DNA from: Bacteroidota bacterium
GTDB taxonomy: Bacteria; Bacteroidota; Bacteroidia; Bacteroidales; F082
DNA length: 64,000 nt
NCBI GenBank assembly: GCA_009773165.1
Contig: WOUZ01000004.1
Location: forward strand, 124,001 to 188,000
Reading direction: 5' to 3'
The notes below the pieces were generated by a model. It did not search any database. It worked only from the letters and a program-made list of their open reading frames with translations, and was not told the DNA's origin. The position numbers and the translations under genes were made by a program. Positions 36,759 to 45,816 of this stretch are shown in pieces; position 1 is the first letter of the stretch; the number at the start of each line of letters is the position of its first letter.

Positions 36759-37358
36759 ATGAAAAAAATAATCTTATCACTTACACTTTTGTTTATTACT
36801 TTCCTTTCATTTGGTCAAGGCTATGAAGTGGGAGCTAAAGCTCAGGATTTCAACTTACTAAGTACCGAGGGCAAAATGGTTTCTATGGCAGATTTCAAGG
36901 AAGCTAAAGGTATTATCATTATTTTTACCTGTAACAGTTGCCCTTACTCGATTGCTTATGAAGATCGGAAAATTGCTTTACATAATCAATTTGCACCATT
37001 GGGTTATCCTGTCATTGCTCTCAATCCCAATGATTCGATCGTTCAACCCAAAGATAGTTTCACTAAAATGGTTGAACGGGCCAGTCAGAAATCATTCCCA
37101 TTCAACTACCTTCTCGATACAGATCAGAAGTATGCCAAAATCTACGGAGCAACCCGCACACCACATGTTTTTGTTTTAAGTAAAGAGAATAACGAATTTA
37201 TTGTCAAGTATATAGGAGCCATAGACGACAACTTCGAGGACGCCTCCGCTGTAACGAAACATTATGTACAAGATGCAGTTAATAGCCTTTTAGAAGGTAA
37301 AACACCTGAAATTTCGAGTACAAAAGCAATTGGCTGTGGAATTAAATTCAAAAAATAA
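36759..37358 (+). CDS. Redoxin/thioredoxin family periplasmic protein
   Basis: 199 residues. Signal peptide 'MKKIILSLTLLFITFLSFGQG', then an AhpC/redoxin-like domain: 'GAKAQDFNLLSTEGKMVSMAD', with a C58-N-S-C61 pair in 'FTCNSCPYSIAYED' and 'YGATRTPHVFVLS'. The two Cys sit where thioredoxin has CGPC. Likely a thiol-disulfide enzyme working with the preceding TlpA protein; peroxidase activity is possible but not shown. I chose the ATG at 36759, which starts at the signal peptide, over one at 36714 inside the previous gene. Confidence 0.88.
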   Translation: MKKIILSLTLLFITFLSFGQGYEVGAKAQDFNLLSTEGKMVSMADFKEAKGIIIIFTCNSCPYSIAYEDRKIALHNQFAPLGYPVIALNPNDSIVQPKDSFTKMVERASQKSFPFNYLLDTDQKYAKIYGATRTPHVFVLSKENNEFIVKYIGAIDDNFEDASAVTKHYVQDAVNSLLEGKTPEISSTKAIGCGIKFKK

Positions 37359-37389
37359 ATTCTAAGGAGCATAGCTCTGTCTTAACGAT

Positions 37390-37425
37390 CGGGTATCAGG
37401 TGTTTTAGTGCTTGATACCCGTTTG
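37390..37425 (+). terminator. Probable terminator after the redoxin gene
   Basis: Perfect nine-base-pair stem (37390-37398 with 37413-37421) followed by a short, interrupted T run. Confidence 0.55.
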
Positions 37426-37479
37426 CTTTATTAAAAAAACCTAAAACTTTAAAAATTAGTCAACAACGGCATAATCATG

Positions 37480-37487
37480 TATTTTTG
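37480..37487 (+). promoter_or_regulatory. -7 box of the M3 peptidase gene
   Basis: TATTTTTG, matching TAnnTTTG, 22 bases before the start codon at 37510. No clear -33 TTTG. Confidence 0.4.
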
Positions 37488-37509
37488 AAGCATTAATAAA
37501 CCATTTTTG

Positions 37510-39618
37510 ATGAAAAAAATCATGATCTTTGCGGCGCTTCTTCTTACAATCAGCGCCTGCCAACAAGCAAACAAAACCATGGAACACACCAATCCATTCT
37601 TGTCAGATTACTCAACGCCTTATGAAATTCCTCCTTTTGAGCAAATAACACTTGCTGAATATTTGCCAGCATTTGAGAAAGGGATGAAAGATCAAATGTC
37701 AGAAATTGAAGTGATTACATCTAACTCAGCTCCTGCTGACTTTAAAAACACAATTGAATCTCTTGAGTTAAGCGGCAATTTGCTCACAAAAGTCAGCAAT
37801 GTCTTTTTTAACCTTAATGGTTCACTCACAAACGATTCGATGCAAGCAATTGCCCGAACATTATCGCCATTGTTATCCAAACACAATGATGATATTGCCT
37901 TGAATCCTGTTCTTTTTGAACGTATTAAAACAGTTTTTGACCAACGTAATACACTCAACCTCAGTAAAGAGGAAGATATGTTACTCGAAAAAACTTACAA
38001 AAGATTTGTGAGAGGTGGAGCCAATTTAAATATGATGGATCAGGAAAGACTTCGCAAAATCAATGAAGAACTTTCGATCCTGTCGCTGCATTTTGGCGAA
38101 AATATTCTTGCTGAAACTAATAATTATCAATTAGTTATTACTGACAGCATACAACTTGCCGGTCTTCCTGAATCATCCATAGCTGCAGCTGCAAATGCTG
38201 CTGAGAAAGCAGGAATGTCAGGAAAATGGGTTTTCACCCTCCATAGCCCAAGCATTTTCCCCTTTTTACTATTCGCTGAAGACAGAACCCTGAGAGAGCA
38301 ACTTTTCAAGGCATATATCAGTCGTGGTAATCACGATGATGAACACGATAACAAAAAGATCATTAGCCGAACTGTTGCTCTTCGCTATGAGCGTGCCAAA
38401 ATACTTGGTTATGAGACGCATGCCGATTTCATTCTTGAACAGAATATGGCTAAAGAACCTGAAATTGTAAATGCTTTTCTCGACAAACTTATGAAAGCTG
38501 CCGTTCAGATGGCTACAAAAGAAGCTGCTCAACTTCAAGAATTGCTTGTAAAAAATGATGATAGCTTTAAACTCGAACCCTGGGATTGGTGGTTTTATTC
38601 TGAAAAACTTCGGAAAGAAAAATTTGACCTTGACGAAGCTCAACTTCGTCCATATTTTAAGTTAGAAAATGTTCGTGATGGTGTTTTCGCTGTTGCCAAT
38701 AAGTTGTGGGGACTGAAATTCACTTTAAAGACTGACCTGCCTAAATACCATCCTGACGTAGAAGTCTATGAGGTTAGCGAATTTGACGGCAGTCATATTG
38801 GAATTCTTTATATGGATTATTTCCCACGCGAATCGAAAAGAGGTGGCGCCTGGATGAGTAGTTTCAGGAAAGAATCAATAACTAATGGAAAGAAAATAAC
38901 TCCCATCATAACAACAAATTACAATTTTACTGCACCACAGGGAAATGAACCTGCATTGTTGAGCTGGGATGAAGTTGAGACCATTTTTCACGAATTTGGC
39001 CATGCATTGCACGGGCTTCTTGCAAACACCACCTATAGCAGCCTGAGTGGGACCGCTGTTCCAAGAGATTTTGTTGAGCTGCCTTCTCAAATCATGGAAA
39101 ATTGGGCTCCCGAACCTGAAGTACTGGCATTATTTGCACGTCATTATCAAACCAATGAAATTATTCCTCAGGAGTTGGTGCAAAAGATGGTCAACAGCGG
39201 AACTTTTAATCAAGGGTTTGCAATGACGGAGTTTCTCGCAGCTGCTATTCTTGATATGGACTGGCACTCAGTCACTTCCTATGAAGAACTGGATGTAATA
39301 GATTTCGAAAATAATTCATTAAAAAAATCAGGTATCATTCCCGAGATTGTAGTAAGATATCGCAGCACCTACTTTAGTCACATTTTCTCAGGAGGCTATT
39401 CGGCAGGTTACTATAGCTATGTGTGGTCTGAAGTTCTGGATGCCGATGCATTTCAAGCATTCAAGGAAACAAGTTTATTCGATCAGGAAACAGCATTTCT
39501 TTTTAGAAAAAACATACTGGAAAAAGGTGGAACAGAGGATCCGATGGAACTTTATAAAGCTTTCCGCGGAAAAGAACCTGATCAATCTGCATTGCTTGAA
39601 AAACGCGGTCTCAAATAA
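37510..39618 (+). CDS. dcp: M3-family peptidyl-dipeptidase Dcp, lipoprotein
   Basis: Zinc peptidase of 702 residues that removes dipeptides from the C-termini of peptides. The first 18 residues end in lipobox 'LLLTISACQQ', so it is predicted to be anchored in the periplasm, unlike cytoplasmic E. coli Dcp. The zinc motif is H494-E-F-G-H498 in 'IFHEFGHALHGLL', with the third ligand expected about 25 residues on in 'DFVELPSQIMENW'. C-terminal 'FSGGYSAGYYSYVWSEVLDADAF' is characteristic of Dcp/oligopeptidase A. It is flanked by terminators, so probably a single-gene unit. Another peptidase gene follows. Confidence 0.93.
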   Translation: MKKIMIFAALLLTISACQQANKTMEHTNPFLSDYSTPYEIPPFEQITLAEYLPAFEKGMKDQMSEIEVITSNSAPADFKNTIESLELSGNLLTKVSNVFFNLNGSLTNDSMQAIARTLSPLLSKHNDDIALNPVLFERIKTVFDQRNTLNLSKEEDMLLEKTYKRFVRGGANLNMMDQERLRKINEELSILSLHFGENILAETNNYQLVITDSIQLAGLPESSIAAAANAAEKAGMSGKWVFTLHSPSIFPFLLFAEDRTLREQLFKAYISRGNHDDEHDNKKIISRTVALRYERAKILGYETHADFILEQNMAKEPEIVNAFLDKLMKAAVQMATKEAAQLQELLVKNDDSFKLEPWDWWFYSEKLRKEKFDLDEAQLRPYFKLENVRDGVFAVANKLWGLKFTLKTDLPKYHPDVEVYEVSEFDGSHIGILYMDYFPRESKRGGAWMSSFRKESITNGKKITPIITTNYNFTAPQGNEPALLSWDEVETIFHEFGHALHGLLANTTYSSLSGTAVPRDFVELPSQIMENWAPEPEVLALFARHYQTNEIIPQELVQKMVNSGTFNQGFAMTEFLAAAILDMDWHSVTSYEELDVIDFENNSLKKSGIIPEIVVRYRSTYFSHIFSGGYSAGYYSYVWSEVLDADAFQAFKETSLFDQETAFLFRKNILEKGGTEDPMELYKAFRGKEPDQSALLEKRGLK

Positions 39619-39643
39619 AACGTTCTGAGTCTATAAAAAAAGT

Positions 39644-39686
39644 AAAATCTGATGTCAATATTAATTTAGTTGACATCAGATTTTTT
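39644..39686 (+). terminator. Strong intrinsic terminator after dcp
   Basis: Perfect 15-base-pair stem (39644-39658 with 39670-39684), 11-base loop, T run. Confidence 0.9.
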
Positions 39687-39768
39687 ATTAATGGTCTCAA
39701 AAGTAATAATCTGCCTACAAATCAAAACATGCTCCTGTTCAATAAAAAAGTCAAACAGTCAAAAAAAC

Positions 39769-39776
39769 TATCTTTG
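39769..39776 (+). promoter_or_regulatory. -7 box of the dipeptidyl peptidase III gene
   Basis: TATCTTTG, perfect TAnnTTTG match, 21 bases before the start codon at 39798. Confidence 0.45.
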
Positions 39777-39797
39777 CAATCCTAATTTACCAAAATA

Positions 39798-41777
39798 ATG
39801 ACGACTGAAAACGAAACTTTCATCTGGCAAACAGAGCAATTTGCCGACATAAGAATACTCCGTTACCGTGTTGACGGTTTTGAAAATCTGAGCCTTTCTC
39901 AGAAATATATGGTTTGGCATTTATTTCAGGCAGCATTGGCTGGAAGAGATATCATTTATGATCAGAATTATAAATATAACTTGCTTATAAGGAATGTTTT
40001 AGAATTAATTCTTGAGACGCAACCAAAAGAAGAAACATCTGCTGACTTTCAAAACTTTGAATCCTATGTTAAGCAATTTTGGTTTTCGAATGGCCTCCAC
40101 CATCATTACTCCACAGATAAACTTGTTCCAAATTTCAGTAAAGCTTTTTTTTATGAAGCATTTCAACAAATACATGAAGATCATCTGCCGCTAAAACCTG
40201 GCCAAAAGAAAAGTGAATTGCTCGAGTTCATAGCAGAACAACTGTTTAATCCTGAAATTGCTCCAAAAAGAGTGCAACAAGAAGATGGACGCGATCTTAT
40301 TAAAGATTCTGCCTGTAATTTTTACGAAAACGTACTTCAGCAGGAAGCAGAAGCTTTTTATGCTTCTAAGATAAATCCTGATCCTGAACGACCCGTTTCA
40401 TGGGGACTTAACAGCAAACTCGTAAAACAAAACCAGCAGTTAAAGGAGCTGATTTATAAATCAGATGGGAGATATGGGAAAGCGATTCGAAAAATCGTCA
40501 TTCAACTCGAAAAAGCACGTCAATATGCTGAAAATGAATTGCAAAGAGAAATCATCTGCAAATTGATTGACTTTTATGAAACAGGTGATCTTGCACTTTT
40601 TGATGCTTATAGTATACTTTGGGTGAAAGACATCAATTCAACAATCGATTTTGTTAATGGTTTTATTGAAGTTTACGGCGACCCTCTTGGATATCATGGT
40701 GCATGGCAATCAGTAGTTTCCATGCGCGATGAAGAAGCAAGTAAGCGATTCAGTCAGATCAGTTCATTGGCTTCCTGGTTTGAAGAGAACTCTCCCATTG
40801 ATCCAGATCATAAACGTGCTGACGTGGCTGGAGTTAGTTATAAAGTAATAAAAGTAATAGTAGAAGCAGGCGACAATGCACCCTCCTCTCCTATTGGGGT
40901 GAACCTTCCAAATGCCGATTGGATAAGATCAGAACACGGATCAAAATCGGTTTCGCTGGGAAACATTGAGGATGCGTATGAAATGTCATCAAAAACCAAC
41001 GGTAGCCTTGAGGCATTTTTTCTGCCAGATCAACAAGAACGTATCAAAAAACATGGTTCAATTGCGTCAAAATTACATACCGGTTTGCATGAAGTGATTG
41101 GGCATGGAAGCGGTAAATTAATGCCAGGAGTTGCCACACCAAAAGAAACCTTGAAAAGCTATTCGAACACCATCGAAGAAGCCCGTGCCGATTTGGTCGC
41201 TCTTTATTATATTACTGATCCTAAGATGGTTGAAACAGGATTATGCGAATCAGAAGAAGTAGGGAAAGCTGAATATGATGGTTTTATGGTTAATGGGTTG
41301 ATGCGGCAACTCGTTCGGGTTGAACTTGGGAAATCACTCGAAGAGAGTCACATGAGAAACAGGCAACTCATCGCATCCTGGGTTTTTGAAAAAGGAAAGA
41401 GTGAAAATGTCGTGGAAAAAATTTCTATAAATGACACTTCATTTATTCGTATCAACGACTATCAGAAACTTCGTCAACTCTTTGGGGAATTACTTAAAGA
41501 AATTCAGCGAATAAAATCGGAAGGCGACTATGTGGCAGCACGTTATCTTGTTGAATCATATGGTGTTAAAGTTGATTTTGTTTTGCATACCGAAATTTTA
41601 AATCGTTGGAATCAACTGGGAATCGCTCCTTTTGCAGGTTTCATTCAACCAAAGTTGAGTGTCGAGAAAAAAGATGGCAGAATTGTAGATGTCTTGGTTA
41701 GCTATCCCGATGATTTTAAGGAGCAAATGCTTTATTACAGCAGAAATTACTCATTTCTACCTGTTCTAAACGAATAG
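39798..41777 (+). CDS. Dipeptidyl peptidase III (M49)
   Basis: Cytoplasmic zinc peptidase of 659 residues that cuts dipeptides from peptide N-termini. The unusual M49 zinc motif HEXXXH is present as H431-E-V-I-G-H436 in 'GLHEVIGHGSGKL', and the second ligand motif reads E460-E-A-R-A-D ('IEEARADLVALYY'; EECRAE in human). There is no signal peptide. Together with Dcp, and the S9 peptidase further on, this gives the segment three peptidases that break peptides into dipeptides. The hemerythrin-PAS gene starts 31 bases downstream and may be co-transcribed. Confidence 0.93.
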   Translation: MTTENETFIWQTEQFADIRILRYRVDGFENLSLSQKYMVWHLFQAALAGRDIIYDQNYKYNLLIRNVLELILETQPKEETSADFQNFESYVKQFWFSNGLHHHYSTDKLVPNFSKAFFYEAFQQIHEDHLPLKPGQKKSELLEFIAEQLFNPEIAPKRVQQEDGRDLIKDSACNFYENVLQQEAEAFYASKINPDPERPVSWGLNSKLVKQNQQLKELIYKSDGRYGKAIRKIVIQLEKARQYAENELQREIICKLIDFYETGDLALFDAYSILWVKDINSTIDFVNGFIEVYGDPLGYHGAWQSVVSMRDEEASKRFSQISSLASWFEENSPIDPDHKRADVAGVSYKVIKVIVEAGDNAPSSPIGVNLPNADWIRSEHGSKSVSLGNIEDAYEMSSKTNGSLEAFFLPDQQERIKKHGSIASKLHTGLHEVIGHGSGKLMPGVATPKETLKSYSNTIEEARADLVALYYITDPKMVETGLCESEEVGKAEYDGFMVNGLMRQLVRVELGKSLEESHMRNRQLIASWVFEKGKSENVVEKISINDTSFIRINDYQKLRQLFGELLKEIQRIKSEGDYVAARYLVESYGVKVDFVLHTEILNRWNQLGIAPFAGFIQPKLSVEKKDGRIVDVLVSYPDDFKEQMLYYSRNYSFLPVLNE

Positions 41778-41808
41778 ATTACTTTCATATCTACATAAAG
41801 AAAATTAC

Positions 41809-43005
41809 ATGTCAGAAATTTCAAGCCATCACCTTAGAAAACAGGAAGATTTACATCAACTTTTTTGTAAAATCCTAAAAAATGAAGAGCCTGCAGCAGC
41901 AATAAGGTCATCAACTGAAGCAATTAAAAACTGTTCTGCTTATGATGTTATTGCATTGGTAGACAGACTTGTAAAAGAATCTATTCCCTTGCCTGAGCTT
42001 AAAATTGCTATCAATAAATTTCTTAATGTTCTTGGAAAAACGATAAAAAGTCTGCCTGATGCCGTTACTCATGAAGACGAACTTTTATGGACAATGCATC
42101 AAAATAATCAGCTTCTTGAGAATCACCTTACAAAATTTAAAACCTTTGTAAAGAAACTGAATAGCGGTCATAAAGAAGCCAACTTACAGCAAGAGTCAAA
42201 ACAATATTTTGATAAGATCGCACTTTTCGAACCATATTACACCATCAAAGAAAATATTCTATTTCCACTTTTAGAAAAAAAATGGCCCGAATATCGTTGC
42301 CTGAATATCATGTGGTCCTTCCATGATGACATCAGGAGAAACCTTAAAATAATCAATCAACTACTTGATTCAGAAGTATTTGATTTAAGATCATTTAATA
42401 AGCATGTGGGCGATTTGTATTTCAATATGTATGCAATCATACTTAGGGAAGAAAAAATTCTATTCCCATATATTGCGACAACTATTGATAAGCATGAATT
42501 AAACCAATTGTTACCAGAATGTATAACTATAGGCTTTCCCTTTTATAACCCTGAAATCAGCAATTCAATTAATTATTCTTCAGAAATCATCAGTTCCGGA
42601 GATTTAACTGATCTTGGAACGGGGCGTTTAACTGCCTCACAATTAATACTTTTATTTAATCATTTACCTGTTGATGTTACCTATGTGGATGCATCCGACA
42701 AAGTGATTTTTTTCTCTTCTCCGCCTCACCGCATTTTTCCCAGAAGTAAAGCTATCATTGGTCGGGATGTTCATAATTGTCATCCGCCCGAAAGTGTTCA
42801 TATTGTTCATGAAATCATTGAAAACTTCAGAAATGGCGATAAAAACACAGCATCCTTTTGGATTTCGATGGGTAGCAGGAAAATATTGATTCAATATTTT
42901 GCTCTTCGCGACGAAAGCAATCATTATCAAGGTGTTATTGAAGTTAGTCAGGAAATAAGTGAAATTCAACATCTCACAGGAGAGAAGCGTCTGCTTGACT
43001 GGTAA
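41809..43005 (+). CDS. Hemerythrin-like and PAS domain protein (DUF438 type)
   Basis: 398 residues, cytoplasmic. The N-terminal 90 residues resemble DUF438 ('HLRKQEDLHQLFCKILKNEEP'). Residues about 95-235 look like a hemerythrin-type four-helix bundle with spaced His and Glu ('MHQNNQLLENHL', 'IKENILFPLLEKKWPEY', 'WSFHDDIRRNLKII', 'ILREEKILFPYIA'), suited to bind a di-iron centre. Residues about 285-390 are a PAS domain ('VDVTYVDASDKVIFFS', 'IIGRDVHNCHPPESVHIV'). Similar proteins are thought to sense oxygen or nitric oxide; no output domain is attached, so any signalling partner is unknown. Confidence 0.85.
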   Translation: MSEISSHHLRKQEDLHQLFCKILKNEEPAAAIRSSTEAIKNCSAYDVIALVDRLVKESIPLPELKIAINKFLNVLGKTIKSLPDAVTHEDELLWTMHQNNQLLENHLTKFKTFVKKLNSGHKEANLQQESKQYFDKIALFEPYYTIKENILFPLLEKKWPEYRCLNIMWSFHDDIRRNLKIINQLLDSEVFDLRSFNKHVGDLYFNMYAIILREEKILFPYIATTIDKHELNQLLPECITIGFPFYNPEISNSINYSSEIISSGDLTDLGTGRLTASQLILLFNHLPVDVTYVDASDKVIFFSSPPHRIFPRSKAIIGRDVHNCHPPESVHIVHEIIENFRNGDKNTASFWISMGSRKILIQYFALRDESNHYQGVIEVSQEISEIQHLTGEKRLLDW

Positions 43006-43017
43006 ATTCAACTGTAT

Positions 43018-43491
43018 TTAAACTTCAGCTTCCTTCTGACCAGAAGGGAATTTTGCTTCGAGCCATCCGTTATTTGCCTCATCACGGTGGTCAAAAACTG
43101 GAATAAATGGCTTAATATCAATCAATGGACTTCCATCCATCATGTCGGCATGATTGAAATAAATTTTATTCCCTTCAACTTTTACTAACTCTACAATTGA
43201 AATTCCTATCGGGTTAGGACGATGTGGACTACGTATCGCGAAGATTCCATGCATTACATCATCAAGAAAAGGTTTTTGCTTTAACTGAGGGGCGCCTGCC
43301 TTGTGAAAATGATAAATCAGAATGATATGTGAAAAGGCTTCCAAACCATCGATGCCAGGAATAAAATGTGGGGCAATCTCGGCAACAGCCATCATACTAT
43401 TCTCAGCCAGAGCTGATTGAATAGGAATGCCTGCTGTTTCAGTATACTGCGTATAAATGACTCCAATAGGTAAAAAAGTAACAGGATTCAT
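43018..43491 (-). CDS. trmO: tRNA (t6A37) methyltransferase TrmO (TsaA/UPF0066)
   Basis: 157 residues; S-adenosylmethionine-dependent N6-methylation of threonylcarbamoyladenosine at tRNA position 37. Family motifs 'IDGLEAFSHIILIYHFHKA', 'IFAIRSPHRPNPIGISIVELV' and 'PLIDIKPFIPVFD' are clear. The C-terminal extension of the longer E. coli protein is absent, as in many members. Its start overlaps the end of pdxJ by four bases, an operon pairing without shared pathway. The 3' end converges on the hemerythrin-PAS gene 12 bases away. Confidence 0.92.
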   Translation of the reverse strand: MNPVTFLPIGVIYTQYTETAGIPIQSALAENSMMAVAEIAPHFIPGIDGLEAFSHIILIYHFHKAGAPQLKQKPFLDDVMHGIFAIRSPHRPNPIGISIVELVKVEGNKIYFNHADMMDGSPLIDIKPFIPVFDHRDEANNGWLEAKFPSGQKEAEV

Positions 43492-44204
43492 AACATCAAT
43501 TGCCGGCGGTACATTTGTATTGTATTCTCAATGCCATAATAAAGTGCCTCGCTAATTAAAGCATGTCCTATTGAGACCTCGAGCAGCCCCGATATATTTT
43601 GTGCAAAAAACTGAAGATTTTGTAAACTTAAATCATGACCAGCATTGAGTCCGATACCTAATCGGTTTGCCTCTTTTGCTGCAATAATAAAAGGTTCGAT
43701 TGCTGCTTCTTTGTTATTTGTAAAGCCACTTGCATAACTTTCGGTATAAAGTTCGACCCGGTCGGTACCTGTTTCTGCGGCATACTGAACCATCATTGGA
43801 TCAGGATCAACAAAAATTGAAACTCTGATACCATGATTATGAAACCGTTGAATCACTTCTTTCAAAAATTTACCATCTTTTAGTGTATTCCATCCATGGT
43901 CAGATGTTAGTTGTCTAGGATCATCAGGAACAAGGGTAACCTGATCGGCTTTGTTTGCAATAACCAACCTTATGAAATCTTCTGTTGGATTTCCTTCTAT
44001 GTTAAACTCAGTTTTAACCAGTGATCGCAGTAGTTCAACATCCTTAAAAGTAATATGCCGTTGATCGGGACGGGGATGAACAGTGATTCCTTCAGCTCCA
44101 AAACGCTCACAATCAACAGCAAACTGTTGAACATCAGGAACATTACCGCCTCTGGCGTTTCGCAAGGTGGCAATTTTATTAATATTTACACTTAATCGGG
44201 TCAT
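43488..44204 (-). CDS. pdxJ: Pyridoxine 5'-phosphate synthase
   Basis: Last step of the DXP-dependent vitamin B6 pathway, condensing 3-amino-2-oxopropyl phosphate with deoxyxylulose phosphate. 238 residues, typical length. It starts 'MTRLSVNINKIATLRNARG' and holds 'GITVHPRPDQRHI', 'FNIEGNPTEDF', 'VTLVPDDPRQLTSDHGW' and 'GIGLNAGHDLSLQNL', the phosphate and substrate loops. I preferred the ATG at 44204 over 44222 because it gives the family's usual start. A -7 box TACATTTG lies 16 bases upstream. PLP is the cofactor of the phosphorylase domain encoded at 56197. Confidence 0.96.
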   Translation of the reverse strand: MTRLSVNINKIATLRNARGGNVPDVQQFAVDCERFGAEGITVHPRPDQRHITFKDVELLRSLVKTEFNIEGNPTEDFIRLVIANKADQVTLVPDDPRQLTSDHGWNTLKDGKFLKEVIQRFHNHGIRVSIFVDPDPMMVQYAAETGTDRVELYTESYASGFTNNKEAAIEPFIIAAKEANRLGIGLNAGHDLSLQNLQFFAQNISGLLEVSIGHALISEALYYGIENTIQMYRRQLML

Positions 44205-44219
44205 TGTATTAATTTGCAA

Positions 44220-44227
44220 CAAATGTA
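44220..44227 (-). promoter_or_regulatory. -7 box of the pdxJ-trmO operon
   Basis: TACATTTG on the minus strand (44227-44220), perfect TAnnTTTG match; predicted leader of about ten bases. The spacer to dtd is only 58 bases, so the two divergent promoters share it. Confidence 0.45.
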
Positions 44228-44262
44228 CTAAATTGCCGCCTGAAACCGGTAATTTTAAACAT

Positions 44263-44715
44263 ATGAGGGTTATTATTCAACGAGTAAGCAAGGCGTCAGT
44301 TACTATAAATGATCAGTTAAAAGCACAAATTGGAAAAGGATTATTAATTCTTGTTGGTATTGAAGAAGCTGACAATGAAGAAGATATTAGCTGGATAACA
44401 GGTAAAATTGCTCGATTAAGAGTTTTTCCTGACGAAAATAACGTTATGAATCTGGACATAAAATCAGCCTCTGGAGAATTGCTCGTTGTTAGTCAGTTTA
44501 CACTTCATGCCAGCACAAAAAAGGGTAACCGACCAAGTTATATTAAAGCTGCACGACCAGAAACAGCTATTCCAATCTATGATAAATTCATTGAGATGCT
44601 CAGTGAAGAATACTCTATTGCGGTTCAAACGGGTGAGTTTGGAGCAATGATGCAAGTTGAGTTAATCAATGATGGGCCAGTGACTCTTTTCATTGATTCT
44701 AAAAACAGAGAATGA
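44263..44715 (+). CDS. dtd: D-aminoacyl-tRNA deacylase
   Basis: Cleaves D-amino acids, and Gly from tRNA-Ala, off mischarged tRNA. 150 residues, standard. Begins 'MRVIIQRVSKASVTI' and carries 'SQFTLHASTKKGNRPSYIKAA' (substrate loop) and the cross-subunit 'TGEFGAMMQVELINDGPVTLFID' with Gly-cisPro replaced normally by NDGPVT. The ATG at 44263 matches the family start; an earlier in-frame codon lies inside the pdxJ region. Divergent from pdxJ. Confidence 0.96.
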   Translation: MRVIIQRVSKASVTINDQLKAQIGKGLLILVGIEEADNEEDISWITGKIARLRVFPDENNVMNLDIKSASGELLVVSQFTLHASTKKGNRPSYIKAARPETAIPIYDKFIEMLSEEYSIAVQTGEFGAMMQVELINDGPVTLFIDSKNRE

Positions 44716-44900
44716 TTGTTAAACATCTGTTTTACATCACTTTATCGTATTTTGAAAAATCTTCAAAAAAAAATATTGACATGTATATTCTATTAATTCT
44801 TTGGTGTAAAATGCAAATATTGTGCTTGTTTTGATAATTATTTTCAAAATTTGTAATAGAAACCAGAATCACACAATAACATTTACTCACACAAAAACAC

Positions 44901-44908
44901 TATTTTTG
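44901..44908 (+). promoter_or_regulatory. -7 box directly before the DMT transporter gene
   Basis: TATTTTTG ends only five bases before the ATG at 44914. If used, transcription would begin at or next to the start codon, making the message leaderless or nearly so. Confidence 0.45.
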
Positions 44909-44913
44909 CTGCG

Positions 44914-45816
44914 ATGAAACAACAACGAAAAGCCGTACTTTTTGCTTTACTCGCAGTGGCTTTTTGGTCGACGATGAGTTCTGCATTCAAAATCACACTC
45001 AGATATATTGCTTATGATCAGTTGCTTTTTTGGGCTGCGCTTTTCGCAGTTGCAATTTTGGCAGCAATTGTCTTTATCAGAACTGATTACAGGCTTCTTT
45101 TCAACCAAACAAAAAGCGATATTCTTCGTTCAGCAGTACTCGGTTTTCTAAATCCATTCGCTTATTACCTCGTCCTTTTTAAAGCATATGACTTGTTACA
45201 AGCCCAGGAAGCAGGAGTTCTTAATTATAGTTGGCCTGTTGTTTTAGTGATTTTATCAGTACCATTATTAGGTCAACATATTGGTTTTAAAGGTTTTATA
45301 GCAATTCTTATAAGCTTTTCAGGTCTGTTTGTAATCAGTACTAAAGGAAATCCAATGGATCTTAACTTTTCTAATCCCTTAGGTGTATTTTTGGCTGTTG
45401 GAAGTGCTTTTCTTTGGGCTCTTTATTGGATAATAAATCTTAGGGACAAGCGGGAAGAGCAGTTAAAGATATTTATGAACATGATTTTTGGAGGTGCTTA
45501 CATTACCGCCTATTTATTTCTTTTCTCAGAAATAAATCCACCTTCTTTGCCTGCGCTGACAGGAGCAGCTTATATCGGGATTTTTGAGATGGGGATTACT
45601 TTTGTGTTCTGGTTGCTCGCTTTAAAAAATGCTACAAATACAGCTAAAGTGAGTAATTTGATTTTTTTATCCCCTTTCATTGCCTTGTTTTTCATTCATT
45701 TTTTTGTTGGAGAGCCCATTTTACCAAGTACTATTGTTGGTTTATTCCTAATCGTTACAGGAATTTTACTTCAACAATTTCGCTTTACTTTTATTAAAAA
45801 TATTTTTTCAAAATGA
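44914..45816 (+). CDS. DMT-superfamily (EamA) transporter
   Basis: 300 residues with ten hydrophobic helices arranged as two EamA repeats; the first shows 'GFLNPFAYYLVLFKAYDLLQAQEAGVLNYSWPVVLVIL' style features over helices 3-4, the second 'IFEMGITFVFWLLALKNATNT'. It probably exports a metabolite or amino acid, but EamA sequence alone does not predict substrate. The stop overlaps the start of the inositol-phosphatase family gene by four bases (ATGA). Confidence 0.9.
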   Translation: MKQQRKAVLFALLAVAFWSTMSSAFKITLRYIAYDQLLFWAALFAVAILAAIVFIRTDYRLLFNQTKSDILRSAVLGFLNPFAYYLVLFKAYDLLQAQEAGVLNYSWPVVLVILSVPLLGQHIGFKGFIAILISFSGLFVISTKGNPMDLNFSNPLGVFLAVGSAFLWALYWIINLRDKREEQLKIFMNMIFGGAYITAYLFLFSEINPPSLPALTGAAYIGIFEMGITFVFWLLALKNATNTAKVSNLIFLSPFIALFFIHFFVGEPILPSTIVGLFLIVTGILLQQFRFTFIKNIFSK

